Source: Myxococcales bacterium
GTDB taxonomy: Bacteria > Myxococcota > Polyangia > Nannocystales > Nannocystaceae
Direction of reading: 5' to 3'
NCBI GenBank assembly: GCA_016793465.1
Contig: JAEUJW010000059.1
Span: 1 to 45,560, forward strand
Length of the DNA: 45,560 bases
The notes beneath the pieces are model-generated. The model had not been told where the DNA came from. It did not search any database and saw nothing but the letters and a program-made list of their open reading frames with translations. Position numbers and translations under genes: made by a program. Numbering within the stretch: position 1 is the first letter of the stretch; each line of letters begins with the position of its first letter. This document shows, in pieces, positions 1-9,426 of this stretch.

Positions 1-103
1 CGCCGGCTTGCGCGGGGACGCGATCTCCCCGCTCGGCTCAACTTTGGTTCAGATCTGGTTCATTTTTCCGGTGCGGCGGATCAAAGTGCCGTATTCGTAG
101 GAA

Positions 104-406
104 TTGGGCCGTTTTGAGGGCCCTATAGCCGACGTCGACAACGACGGCTCGGCCGAGATCGTGGTCGTCAGCAACAAGGGCTACGCGAACTTCAACCAGC
201 CGGCGGTGCAGGTGATCCGCGACAAGCAGGACCGCTGGATCCCCGCGCGCAGGATCTGGAACCAGCACACGTACCACGTGACCAACGTGCGCGAGGACGG
301 GACCATCCCGCAGGTCGAGCCCAAGAGCTGGCTGCTCTACAACACCTTCCGCACGCAGGCGCAGGTGAGCCTCGGCGGCGGGGTGTGCGTGCCCGAGCCG
401 CAGTGA
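104..406 (+). pseudogene. C-terminal remnant of an FG-GAP/VCBS repeat surface protein
   Basis: The open frame holds about 100 residues and reads as the end of a much larger protein. It has one calcium-loop-like FG-GAP unit (IADVDNDGSAEIVVVSN, near residues 8-24), then an IWNQHTYHVTN block and a Cys near the C-terminus. I recall such blocks at the end of long FG-GAP repeat proteins of marine and soil myxobacteria. The only start is a TTG at 104, preceded in frame by a TAG at 98-100, and there is no signal peptide or upstream repeat. I therefore read it as a 5'-truncated fragment; a frameshifted longer gene entering from the left edge is the alternative. The first 100 bases hold nothing else I can name. 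Confidence 0.6.
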
Positions 407-434
407 GCCGGCGAACCGGGTTATCGTCGGGCCC

Positions 435-833
435 ATGGTCCCAGTCACGTCGGCCCTCGTCGTCCTGTTCGGTGCGCTGCTCACCGCGCTCGCCATCAAC
501 GCCACCCGCCAGCGCATCGCCGCGGCCCGCTCCAGGGGCGACGCCGCCAGGGACGCGGCCAAGGAGGCGATCAACCGGGCCTCGCGGGCCCACGGCAACA
601 CCCTCGAGCACGCGCTGCCGCTGCTGCTGGTCCTGCTGTGCGCCGAGCTCAACGGCGGGACGCGCCCGTGGCTGGTGACCCTGGGCGCGCTGTTCGTGGC
701 GGCCCGGCTGTTCTACGTCTACGGGATGATCACCCGCCCGGTCAGCCCGCCGATGCGCTTCGGCGCCGGGCTGACCTACGTCGTCGAGATCGTGGCGCTC
801 AGCTACCTGACGTCGCTGCTCTGCGCGTTCTGA
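435..833 (+). CDS. MAPEG-family integral membrane protein
   Basis: A 132-residue protein with four hydrophobic segments (about residues 4-22, 60-78, 82-100 and 108-130). The signature RASRAHGNTLEHALPLLL near residues 48-65 carries the Asn/Glu/Pro pattern of the MAPEG family (membrane-associated proteins in eicosanoid and glutathione metabolism). Bacterial members are small inner-membrane proteins, some with glutathione transferase or peroxidase activity; the substrate here cannot be inferred. The ATG at 435 is the only start that keeps the first helix complete. The gene follows the FG-GAP remnant by 28 bp and precedes the kinase by about 90 bp, so it may be transcribed alone. Confidence 0.85.
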   Translation: MVPVTSALVVLFGALLTALAINATRQRIAAARSRGDAARDAAKEAINRASRAHGNTLEHALPLLLVLLCAELNGGTRPWLVTLGALFVAARLFYVYGMITRPVSPPMRFGAGLTYVVEIVALSYLTSLLCAF

Positions 834-920
834 CCGCCGGCGCGGGCGAGGTCGAACGGCGCGAGTTCGGGCGCGGGCAAGTAGCGGACGGGGATCCTTC
901 TCGCGGACAGATCGGGGACA

Positions 921-3836
921 GTGGTCCTGGTGCCTGACGAGCACAGGATCGGAAGCCAAACTACTCTGCGTGCCAACGTGGATCGGCTCTCCGCAGCATC
1001 GCGGCGGGTGCTCACTCCTTCCGGGGACGACTCGACGCCGGCACAGATCGGCCGGTTCGTGGTGCTGCGTAAGCTCGGCGAAGGCGGTATGGGCGTGGTC
1101 TATGCCGCCTATGATGAGGAGCTCGAACGTAAGGTTGCGATCAAACTGCTCCGTAGCGACTTTCATGGTCAGCGCCAGAGCGTGGGACAGGCGCGGCTTC
1201 TCCGCGAGGCTCAGGCCATGGCGCGGCTCAGTCACCCGAACATTGTGCAGGTCTACGAGGTTGGGAAGCTCGGCAGCGGGGTGTTTCTTGCCATGGAGTT
1301 CGTGCATGGCTGTGATCTGCGCGAGTGGCGGCAACGTGCGACGCGGCCCTGGCGTGATGTGCTGGCGATCTATATTCAGGCGGGCCAAGGGCTGGCGGCG
1401 GCACACGTGGCAGGTATCGTGCACCGCGACTTTAAGCCGGAGAACGTGCTCGTCGGTGAGGACCAGCGGGTGCGGGTCGTTGACTTCGGTCTCGCACGGC
1501 CTGGTGAGGTTGTCGTAGAAGAACCTTTTCCCGAGCTCGCAGAGACCCGTGGAACTGTCGAGTTGACACAGGCGGGCGCGTTCATCGGCACGCCTGCTTA
1601 CATGGCGCCGGAGCAGCTTCGCTGTGAGCCCGCGGACGCGAGGAGCGACCAGTTCAGCTTCTGCGTCGCGTTGTTCGAGGCGCTCTATGGGTTGAGACCG
1701 TTCCCGGGAGCGAGCACCGCCGAGCTGAGGGACGCTGTACTGAACGGTGCTCCTCTGGTGCCGCGTGAGACCGAGGTCCCAAGCTGGGTATACCAGGCCT
1801 TAACAAGGGGACTTCACCGCGAGCCCGAACGACGCTACCGCGACATGCCCGAGCTCGTAGCGGCTTTAGCGTCAGACCCTTCAGCAGTCCGTCGACGTCG
1901 CCTCGGGATTACGGCGGTGATCTTGGGAAGTGGGCTGGCAGCAGCCACGGCGGGGATGGTGGTGTACGAGGTGCGTGAGGCGTCGGCGGCGACATGCAGG
2001 GGCGGTCACGACCGACTCACAGGCATTTGGGATGCAGTCGTGAGTGAGAAGATGAGCAAGGCCCTTGTAGACACGGGTGTGATCTACGCCGACGATGTAG
2101 CGACACGCGTAGTTGATCGCCTGGATCGTTATGCGGAAGCATGGGCGGCCATGCATACCGAGGCCTGCGAGACACATCGGCGTGGCGAACAGTCGGATGC
2201 GCTGTTCGATGCTCGAATGTCTTGCCTCGACGACCGCAGAACGGCGATGCGGGTGCTGGTCGAGGTGCTCGTGAAGGCGGATAAAGAGGTTGTCGAGAAG
2301 GCGGTTCAAGCCGCGGACGGAGTCCCGTCGATCGACCGCTGCGGCGACGCAAAAACGCTGCTCGCACAGCGACCGCCACCTGAAGATCCTCTAACGGCCC
2401 AGGCTGTGGAACGTTTGCGGGAGCGACGGGCCAGTGCCTGGGCCAAGCAAGAAGTAGGGCAGTACAAGGCGGCGCTCGCAGAGTTGCAACAGATCCGCTC
2501 GGAGGCCGAGGCGCTGGAATATACGCCACTGCTCGCGGCGGTCCTTCACGACGAAGGGGTGGCGCAGGACACGCTCGGCGACTACAAGGCGGCCGAGGCG
2601 ACGCTGACGCGGGCGGTGACGACGGCCGACGGAGCCGGCGACGACGAGCGGCGGGTGCTGGCGCAGATCGACCTGATGCGGGCGGTCGGGCTGCACCAGG
2701 CCCGCTTCGAGGAGGGGCTGCGCCACGCCGAGTTCGTGCGCGGGGCGCTGGCGCGGCTGGTCGACGAGGGGCCGATGGAGGCGCGGCTCGAGGCGCGCAT
2801 CGGCGAGATCTACCTCCAGCAGGGCGACGTGGCGCGGGCCGAGCCGCACATCGAGCGCTCGCTCGAGCTGCACCGCCAGGTGTTCGGCGAGACGTCGGCC
2901 GTGTACGCGCACGCCGTCGACGCGCGCGGGACCCTGCGGTTCTTCCGCAACGAGCTAGGCGGGGCGCTCGCCGACTATCGCCAGGCGGTGGCGATCCAGG
3001 AGGAGGCCTACGGGCTGCACCACCCCATGCTGGGCACGGCGCTCAACAACGTGGGGGCGGTCGAGCTCACGCAGTTCGCCAACGACGCCGCGCAGGCGAC
3101 CTTCCGGCGGACCGCCGACATCCTGCGGGCGGCCTACGGCGAGACCCACCCGTCGCTCGGGGCGGTGCACTCGAACCTCGGGATCATCGCGCTGCATCAG
3201 GGGCGGCGGGCCGAGGCCGTCGCGGAGTTTCGCCGGGCCCTGACGATCTACGAGGCGCTGCTGCCGGCCGATCACCCGACCATCGGCGACACGCTGCTCG
3301 AGCTCGGTCAGGCGCTGCTGTACGCCGGCGAGTACGCGGCGGCCGAGGCGACCTACGCGCGGGCGCTCGCGGTGTTCACCGGCGGCTTCGGGGCGGGGCA
3401 CGCCATGACCACGCGGGCGCTGGCCGGCCTCGGCAACGCGCAGCTGCGGGGCGGCGACGCCGTCGCGGCCGAGAAGTCGTTCGATCGGGCGCTCACGGAG
3501 TACCGCGGGGCGGCAGAAGACGCGGAACTCGGGGCGCCGCTGGCTGGGCTCGGGCGACTGATGCTTGCTCGTGGACGAGTGGCGGAGGCCGTTGAACGTT
3601 TAACCGAGGCGCTCGTTCGTCTGAAGCACAGCCCAGCGGCGGGGCCGTATAATATTGCAGAGGTGCAGTTCCTGTTGGCCCAGGCGCTATGGCAAGGCGA
3701 GCCGATGAACGCGGGGCGGTCACGCGAACTCGCCGCCGAGGCCCGCGCGAACTTTATCCGACCAGGCGCGGGCTTCGCGGCCGAGGTCGCGGAGGTCGAG
3801 GCGTGGCAGGCCCGGCTCGCGCGCGAGGCGGGCTGA
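921..3836 (+). CDS. Hanks-type Ser/Thr protein kinase with one membrane segment and TPR tail
   Basis: A 971-residue protein. The kinase domain (about residues 45-315) has the glycine loop GEGGMG at 53-58, VAIK with Lys75, HRD with Asp170, DFG at 188-190 and an APE motif near 229, so it should be active. A single transmembrane helix lies near residues 328-350 after an RRRR stretch. The rest (about 500-960) is a run of tetratricopeptide repeats with the FGETHPSLGAVHSNLG type of spacing. Topology suggests a cytoplasmic kinase and a periplasmic TPR sensor, a common myxobacterial layout. The start is a GTG at 921; later starts are possible because the first 40 residues are not conserved. Base composition is uneven: the kinase half and last 90 codons are less GC-rich than the middle TPR block. 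Confidence 0.9.
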   Translation: MVLVPDEHRIGSQTTLRANVDRLSAASRRVLTPSGDDSTPAQIGRFVVLRKLGEGGMGVVYAAYDEELERKVAIKLLRSDFHGQRQSVGQARLLREAQAMARLSHPNIVQVYEVGKLGSGVFLAMEFVHGCDLREWRQRATRPWRDVLAIYIQAGQGLAAAHVAGIVHRDFKPENVLVGEDQRVRVVDFGLARPGEVVVEEPFPELAETRGTVELTQAGAFIGTPAYMAPEQLRCEPADARSDQFSFCVALFEALYGLRPFPGASTAELRDAVLNGAPLVPRETEVPSWVYQALTRGLHREPERRYRDMPELVAALASDPSAVRRRRLGITAVILGSGLAAATAGMVVYEVREASAATCRGGHDRLTGIWDAVVSEKMSKALVDTGVIYADDVATRVVDRLDRYAEAWAAMHTEACETHRRGEQSDALFDARMSCLDDRRTAMRVLVEVLVKADKEVVEKAVQAADGVPSIDRCGDAKTLLAQRPPPEDPLTAQAVERLRERRASAWAKQEVGQYKAALAELQQIRSEAEALEYTPLLAAVLHDEGVAQDTLGDYKAAEATLTRAVTTADGAGDDERRVLAQIDLMRAVGLHQARFEEGLRHAEFVRGALARLVDEGPMEARLEARIGEIYLQQGDVARAEPHIERSLELHRQVFGETSAVYAHAVDARGTLRFFRNELGGALADYRQAVAIQEEAYGLHHPMLGTALNNVGAVELTQFANDAAQATFRRTADILRAAYGETHPSLGAVHSNLGIIALHQGRRAEAVAEFRRALTIYEALLPADHPTIGDTLLELGQALLYAGEYAAAEATYARALAVFTGGFGAGHAMTTRALAGLGNAQLRGGDAVAAEKSFDRALTEYRGAAEDAELGAPLAGLGRLMLARGRVAEAVERLTEALVRLKHSPAAGPYNIAEVQFLLAQALWQGEPMNAGRSRELAAEARANFIRPGAGFAAEVAEVEAWQARLAREAG

Positions 3837-3851
3837 GCGACGCGCGGCGCT

Positions 3852-4250
3852 TCAGGGCGGGGGCTCGCCGTCGGGCGTCGGCAGCAGCACGAACGCGGTC
3901 GAGTCCGACTTGCCGGTGCAGACCAGGTCGCCGAGGATGGGGTCGCCCTTCTCCTCGAGCACGGGCTCGGTCTGCTTGACCGCAAGGTACTTGTCCTCGG
4001 GGCTCAGGCACTGAAGGTCGGCGCCCGACTTCACGCAGGCCTCGAACAGCGGGAGATCGGGGAAGCACTCGCACTGCACGGGCTGCTGCAGGTGACAGGG
4101 GCCGATCGCCATCGCGTTGGTGGTGCCGCCCTTGCCGCCACCACCGCCGCCGATGATCACCTTGCCGGGGACGAAGTAGTTGGCGACGACGGTGTGGTTG
4201 AAGCCCACGCACACGCCGGCGAACACGCCGATCATCAACAATGAACGCAT
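3852..4250 (-). CDS. small secreted cysteine-containing protein, unknown function
   Basis: A 132-residue protein starting at the ATG whose complement lies at 4248-4250, with a strong GGGAGG ribosome site just upstream at about 4256-4262. The first 20 residues look like a short signal peptide (MRSLLMIGVFAGVCVGFNH). A Gly/Lys run (IIGGGGGGKGG) follows, then a segment with five further cysteines (GPCH, QCECF, FEACV, LQCL, LVCTG) that could form disulfides. I recognise no family. The gene is convergent with the kinase gene, with 15 bp between the two stop codons. Export is inferred from the N-terminus only. Confidence 0.65.
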   Translation of the reverse strand: MRSLLMIGVFAGVCVGFNHTVVANYFVPGKVIIGGGGGGKGGTTNAMAIGPCHLQQPVQCECFPDLPLFEACVKSGADLQCLSPEDKYLAVKQTEPVLEEKGDPILGDLVCTGKSDSTAFVLLPTPDGEPPP

Positions 4251-4753
4251 CGCTGTCCTCCCATCGCGGGTGAAAGACCCGCATCGAAGCGATATGCGGA
4301 GGTAAAACCCGCCGCGTCAACGGCTCGCCGTGGGTGCCGGCGGACGGCGGAGGGGCCGCGTTATAAGGCGTTTTGCCGGACGGTACCGCGACTGTGCGGC
4401 GGGCTTCACAGGCCGCGGATGACGTCGGGTGATGCCGCTGCGCGGCGGACGGCGAGGTTGCATCGTCGTGCAGGCATTGCACGCTGGGCGCGACGCCGCG
4501 GACAATTCTCCGCCGGAGCGGTCCGGCGGGCTTGCTGGCATGCGGCTTGCTCGCGTCGCTGTCTGATTCGGCGGCCGGGAGCCGAGGTCTCGCGTCGGCG
4601 AGCTCGAGCGAGTCGTCGCGACGCGCACGCGCGGCGGAGCCCTCCACCTCGCGCGGGGCGGGGCGGGCTGCTGCGGCCGCGCGACGAGGCGGCCCGCGCG
4701 GGGTCCGGCAGGCGCGGCTCGACCTGCGGTTCGCCGGCGGAGCGCCGGGCTGG
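4251..4753. other. intergenic spacer, 503 bp, nothing recognised
   Basis: The spacer separates the start of the secreted Cys protein from the end of the Spo0M/HEAT gene. Open frames across it lack family resemblance and have poor codon structure. No repeat of the CTGTCC family and no clear hairpin terminator was seen. A promoter for the minus-strand secreted protein must lie near 4260-4330, but I cannot point to boxes. Confidence 0.4.
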
Positions 4754-6304
4754 TCAGGCGCCCGAGAGGATCTCGCGGGCGCGCTCGGCCGGGGACGCCA
4801 GCGGGCCGGCGGCGATCTCCTGCAGCAGGCCGCGGGCGTGCTCGTCGGGCATGTGGCCCTCGACGGCGCCCAGCGCGGCCCAGCAGGCGCGCTCGTTGCG
4901 GTCGACGGCGAGGCGCTGGCGCAGGAAGGCCACCGCGTCGGGCAGCGACATGAACTTGTCGACGCCGCGCAGCGCGTCGGCGCGGACCTCGGCGTCGGGG
5001 TCGCCGGTGGCGGCCGCGAGGAACAGGTCGCGCAGCTCGGGGTGGTCGCCCATGTTGCAGCTCTGCCAGGCCATGGCCCGCCGCACCTCGGAGTCGCCGT
5101 CCTGCAGCAGGAGCGCGACGAGCCGGGTCAGGCGCGGGTCGACCGGCAGCCAGTGCAGCGACTCGGCGACCTCCTGGCGCACGCTCGCGTGGGGGTTCTG
5201 TCCGGCGTGCGCGAGGTAGGTGGCGAACACGAGGTCGGTGCCGCCGTAGTGGTAGGCGAGGGCGATGCTCGAGATGCAGGCCTTCTGGACGTCGGGCGAC
5301 GAGTCGTGGGCGGCGTGGGCGGCGACGTGGCGCACGACCTCGAGGTCCTCGACGAGGCTGGCGCAGGCGGCGTAGGCGGCCGCGCGCACGCTGGCGTCGC
5401 CGTCGCGGCAGAGCGCGAGCACGAGGTCGCGGCGGCCGGGCAGGTCGCGGTCGGCGTCGAGGTGGAGGCAGGTGGCGAGGCGCTTACGGACCTCGGGCCG
5501 CGGGTGGTGCGCGAGGCGATGGACCAGCGGCAGCGCGCCCTCCTCGGCGAACTTGGCGGCGACGCTGACGACCTCCTCCATCAGGTCGGCGGGCAGGTCG
5601 CGGGCGGCGAGGGTCTCGAGCGCGCGGATGTGTTCGGGCCGGGCGCGGTCGTCGAGCACGGTGCCCCAGGCGGCCAGAGCGGCGCGGCGGACGTCGCCGC
5701 TGGTGTGCGACTCGACCAGGCGCAGCAGGAAGGCGTGGGCGCCGGTGAAGTTGTTGTCGCGGTCGTAGGCGTCGCGCTGCAGCTCGTGCAGGGCGCCGCG
5801 GAGCTCGTGCTCGTCGCGCGAGGTCAGGCCGGGGTAGCGGCCGAGCACCTCGTCCTCGCTGTCGGCCAGGCCGAGGCGCGACTTGACGAGCGAGAAGGCG
5901 CTGCGGTCGGTGCTGATGATCGTCAGGGCCACGTCGGCGCCGGGGTCCTTGACCCCGGGGATGTCGGCGCTGGCCATCACCTTGTAGGTCGCGTCGGGCT
6001 TGAGGTCGTCGGGCAGCTTGTGGCGAAACTCGAACTTGTGGAGGCTGCCGGGCGCGAGCTCGCGGTCGCTGGCGAGCACGTCGCTCGTCAAGATCTGCAG
6101 GTTGACCGCGGGCAGGGCCTGGCCCTCGCGCGTGACGACGCGGACGCACACGAGCTCGACCTTCAGCTCGGTCAGGCGCAGCGGCTTCTTGCCGCCGGAC
6201 AGGCGGACCGTGCCGGCCACGGTGCCGCCGGGCGGGAGCTTGTCCATGTCGAGCCTTATCTCGAGCTTCGTGCCGCCACCGAACAATTTGTCGAGCAGTC
6301 CCAT
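4754..6304 (-). CDS. Spo0M/arrestin-like domain fused to HEAT repeats
   Basis: A 516-residue cytoplasmic protein. The N-terminus (MGLLDKLFGGGTKLEIRLD, then GGTVAGTVRLSGGKKPLRLTEL) matches the start of Spo0M-type sporulation-control proteins, which have an arrestin-like beta fold (about residues 1-125). From about 165 to the end there are repeated helical pairs of HEAT/PBS-lyase type, such as DGDASVRAAAYAACASL and DGDSEVRRAMAWQSC. I place the start at the ATG at 6304 because of an AAAGGA site 5-6 nt upstream and because it begins the conserved MGLLDK sequence; a longer frame to 6385 adds 27 unlikely residues. It is divergent from the VIT/VWA gene with 130 bp between starts, so both may share regulation. 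Role inferred: scaffold or regulatory protein. Confidence 0.8.
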   Translation of the reverse strand: MGLLDKLFGGGTKLEIRLDMDKLPPGGTVAGTVRLSGGKKPLRLTELKVELVCVRVVTREGQALPAVNLQILTSDVLASDRELAPGSLHKFEFRHKLPDDLKPDATYKVMASADIPGVKDPGADVALTIISTDRSAFSLVKSRLGLADSEDEVLGRYPGLTSRDEHELRGALHELQRDAYDRDNNFTGAHAFLLRLVESHTSGDVRRAALAAWGTVLDDRARPEHIRALETLAARDLPADLMEEVVSVAAKFAEEGALPLVHRLAHHPRPEVRKRLATCLHLDADRDLPGRRDLVLALCRDGDASVRAAAYAACASLVEDLEVVRHVAAHAAHDSSPDVQKACISSIALAYHYGGTDLVFATYLAHAGQNPHASVRQEVAESLHWLPVDPRLTRLVALLLQDGDSEVRRAMAWQSCNMGDHPELRDLFLAAATGDPDAEVRADALRGVDKFMSLPDAVAFLRQRLAVDRNERACWAALGAVEGHMPDEHARGLLQEIAAGPLASPAERAREILSGA

Positions 6305-6434
6305 CGCGGTCCTTTCGTCCTCGTCGTCGCGCGTGCAGGATACCCGGTCGCGCGGACGAGCGCGCGGGCCAAGCGCGGCGCGCAAATGTCGGGTTTACAG
6401 CGGCGCGGGTCCGGGGCGACAGTCCCGGGCTGCC

Positions 6435-9398
6435 ATGTCGATGCCGCTGCCGCTGCCTCCGCCCCGCCTCGTCGTCCCCGTCCAGCCGAAGGAGCTGCCG
6501 GTCGAGCTGGTCGCGGTGGCGGTGCGGGCCGAGGTCTCGGGCGCGCTGGTCGTGACGACCTGGGAGCTGACCTTCAAGAACCCCAACGCGCGCGTGCTCG
6601 AGGGCCAGCTCGAGTTCCCGCTGCTCGCCGGGCAGACCGTGATCCGCTTCGCCATGGACCTCGAGGGCTCGCTGCGCGAGGCGGTGCCGGTGGCCAAGGA
6701 CAAGGGCCGCCAGGTCTTCGAGGAGGTCGTGCGCAAGGGCATCGACCCCGGCTTGCTCGAGAAGACGGCCGGCAACTCGTACAAGGCCCGCGTGTACCCT
6801 CTGCTGCCGGGCGCGCACAAGCGGGTGGTGATCGCCTACCAGGAGGAGATCGACGACGGGGTGTACCGCCTCGCGCTCGACTTCGGCAGGCTGGAAAATT
6901 TTACGCTCGAGCTGTCGGCGCGCGGGTCGGCGGCGCTGCCGGCGATCCTCGGCAACTCGCTCGGGCTGGTGCTGCCGGCGTGGCGGCAGGACCTCGTCAC
7001 CCGCGCCACGCAGCAGGACTTCACCGCCCGCGGGGTGCTCGAGCTGGCCCTGCCGCCGAGCGAGCGGCCGGCGGTGACGACGCAGGTGTTCGAGGACAGG
7101 ACGTACTTCCGGGCCGAGCAGACGCTCGAGCTGCGGTCGCGGGCGAGGCAGACGCCGCGGGTGGTCGGGCTGGTGTGGGACTGCTCGGGCTCGGCGGCGG
7201 AGCGCGACACCAGGCGCGAGCACGCGGCGCTCGCGGCTTATTTTAAAGCTGTCGGGGCGGTCGAGGTGCGGCTGGTGCGGCTGCGCGACGCGGTCGAGCC
7301 GACCGAGGTGTTCCAGCTCGACGGCTCCGGCGAGTGGTCGGCGGTGCGGCGGGCGATCGACCAGACGTTCGAGGACGGCGCGACCGCGCTGGGGGCGTGG
7401 CGACCGGAGGCAGGGGTCGACGCGTGGATCCTGTGCAGCGACGGGCTCGGCAACTTCGGGCCCGACGCGCTGCCCGACACCGGCCCCGCGCCGCTGCACG
7501 TGCTGGCGGCCGCGCGTCGGTCGGATCCGGCGCGGCTGCAGGCGCTGGCCGACCGCAGCGGCGGGGAGTTCGTCGACCTGTTGAAGATCGACGCCGAGGC
7601 GGCGGCGGAGCGGCTGACCCACGAGCGCGAGCGCATCACCGCGATCGAGACGTCGCCGAAGGAGGTCGCGCAGGTCTACCCCGAGGCCCCGGCGCCGCTG
7701 CGCGCCGCGAAGTTGGTGATCGCGGGGGTGCTGCGCGCCGAGCAGGCGACCGTGCGGGTGTGGATCGGGTTCGCGGGCGAGACGGCGCGGCCGATCGACG
7801 TCGCGGTCCGGGCGGGGCTCGCGGGCACGCTGGCGGCCCGCGCCTGGGCGGCCCTCAAGATCGCCGCGCTCGAGCCGCTGTACGCGCGCAACGAGGCGGA
7901 CATCGAGCGCACCGGGCAGACCTTCGGCATCGTCACGCGCGGGACGTCGCTCATCATCCTCGACGCGGTCGAGGACTACGCGCGCCACGACATCACCCCG
8001 CCGCCGGAGCTGCGGGCGGCGTGGGAGCAGGCCAGGCGCCGCGTGTGGCACGGCCACGAGCGCGACCGCCAGGCCCGCGTCGAGCGGGTGGTCGGGCTGT
8101 TCCGCGAGTACGTGGCGTGGTGGGAGCGCGACTTCTCGGCGAAGCCGGAGGACAAGCCCGACCTGAAGAAGAAGATGTCGCGGCGGGGCGAGGAGGAGAC
8201 GCGCAGCGGCGGCTACAGCGGGGCCATGGCCGACTTCATGGAGCTCGAGCGCGAGCGGTCGGAGCGCGCCCCGCCGCCGCCGCCGTCGTCGCCGGCGCCG
8301 ATGCGGCCGGCGCCGATGCAGCCGTCGCCCGAGCCCGAGGCGCTGTACTCGCCGAGCACGCTGGCCTCGCCGCGCGACGAGGGCGAGGCCTACGAGGATC
8401 ACGAGGCGCCGGCCGAGGCGTCGTCGCCGGCGATGGCGCGGCTCGCGGAACCCGACGCGGTCGACGGAGCGGCGGCGCCGGCCAGGGCGAAGGCCGCGAC
8501 GATCCAGCTGCAGAAGTGGTCGCCCGACGCCGGTTACCTCGACCGCCTGCGCCGGACCGACGACGCCAGGCTGTATCACGTGTACCTCGAGGAGCGGCCG
8601 GACCACCTGCGCAGCACGGCGTTCTTCCTCGACGCGGCCGACGTGTTCTTCGAGCGCGGGCAGCCGGCGCTGGCCCTGCGGGTGCTGTCGAACCTGGCGG
8701 AGATGGAGCTCGAGAACCCGGCGGTGCTGCGCATCCTCGGCTACCGCCTGCTGCAGGCGGGGCGGCCCGATCTGGCGGTGCCGGTGTTCACGCAGGTGCG
8801 CAAGCTGCGGCCGGAGGAGCCGCAGAGCCACCGCGATCTGGCCCAGGCGTGCGCCGCCGCGGGCGACCTGCAGGCCGCGGTCGACCTGCTGTGGGAGGTC
8901 GCGGTCGGGGGGTGGGACGCGCGCTTCCCGGAGATCGAGCTGATCGCGCTGGTCGAGCTCAACGCGATCGCGGCGAGCGGTCCGCCGCTCGACCTGGCGA
9001 AGGTCGATCCGCGGGCGCGGCGGGCGTTGCCGCTCGACCTGCGGGTGGTGCTGACGTGGGACGCGGACGACACCGACATCGACCTCTGGGTCACCGACCC
9101 TGACGGCGAGAAGGCGTACTTCGGCAACCGCCTGACGCGCCAGGGCGGGCGCATGTCGCCCGACTTCCGCCAGGGCTACGGGCCCGAGGAGTTCTCGCTG
9201 CGGCGCGCCCGCCCCGGCGAGTACCTGGTCGAGGCCAACTTCTATGGCAACACCCAGCAGATCATCGCCGGGGCGACGACGATCCAGCTGCAGCTCACGA
9301 CCGGGTTCGCGACTGCGAACGCGCAGCACCAGCGGGTGACCCTGCGCCTGCGCGAGACCAGAGAGGTCGTGACGGTCGGGCGCTTCACGGTGGCGTGA
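6435..9398 (+). CDS. VIT-VWA-TPR protein with C-terminal DUF2135 domain
   Basis: A 987-residue protein. Residues about 1-140 form a VIT (inter-alpha-trypsin inhibitor) domain with YKARVYPLLPGAHKRVVIAY. A von Willebrand A domain follows with an intact MIDAS start DCSGS at 249-253. A Pro/Ser-rich linker (about 610-680) leads to TPR-like helices (about 710-840). The end (about 865-987) is a DUF2135/YfaP-like beta domain (LTWDADDTDIDLWVTDPDGE). No signal peptide is evident, which is odd for a VIT-VWA protein and suggests either cytoplasmic function or another export route. I chose ATG 6435, 130 bp from the divergent gene; upstream sequence in frame has no domain content. Function unknown; metal-dependent protein binding is known for VWA domains. 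Confidence 0.85.
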   Translation: MSMPLPLPPPRLVVPVQPKELPVELVAVAVRAEVSGALVVTTWELTFKNPNARVLEGQLEFPLLAGQTVIRFAMDLEGSLREAVPVAKDKGRQVFEEVVRKGIDPGLLEKTAGNSYKARVYPLLPGAHKRVVIAYQEEIDDGVYRLALDFGRLENFTLELSARGSAALPAILGNSLGLVLPAWRQDLVTRATQQDFTARGVLELALPPSERPAVTTQVFEDRTYFRAEQTLELRSRARQTPRVVGLVWDCSGSAAERDTRREHAALAAYFKAVGAVEVRLVRLRDAVEPTEVFQLDGSGEWSAVRRAIDQTFEDGATALGAWRPEAGVDAWILCSDGLGNFGPDALPDTGPAPLHVLAAARRSDPARLQALADRSGGEFVDLLKIDAEAAAERLTHERERITAIETSPKEVAQVYPEAPAPLRAAKLVIAGVLRAEQATVRVWIGFAGETARPIDVAVRAGLAGTLAARAWAALKIAALEPLYARNEADIERTGQTFGIVTRGTSLIILDAVEDYARHDITPPPELRAAWEQARRRVWHGHERDRQARVERVVGLFREYVAWWERDFSAKPEDKPDLKKKMSRRGEEETRSGGYSGAMADFMELERERSERAPPPPPSSPAPMRPAPMQPSPEPEALYSPSTLASPRDEGEAYEDHEAPAEASSPAMARLAEPDAVDGAAAPARAKAATIQLQKWSPDAGYLDRLRRTDDARLYHVYLEERPDHLRSTAFFLDAADVFFERGQPALALRVLSNLAEMELENPAVLRILGYRLLQAGRPDLAVPVFTQVRKLRPEEPQSHRDLAQACAAAGDLQAAVDLLWEVAVGGWDARFPEIELIALVELNAIAASGPPLDLAKVDPRARRALPLDLRVVLTWDADDTDIDLWVTDPDGEKAYFGNRLTRQGGRMSPDFRQGYGPEEFSLRRARPGEYLVEANFYGNTQQIIAGATTIQLQLTTGFATANAQHQRVTLRLRETREVVTVGRFTVA

Positions 9399-9426
9399 GG
9401 CGGGCGCGGCGTGCGACGATGCCGCG

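Noticed and set aside
895..920. A palindrome copy before the kinase gene (two GGACAG words)
   Set aside because: Two right arms occur without a matching left arm at the 4-base loop distance.
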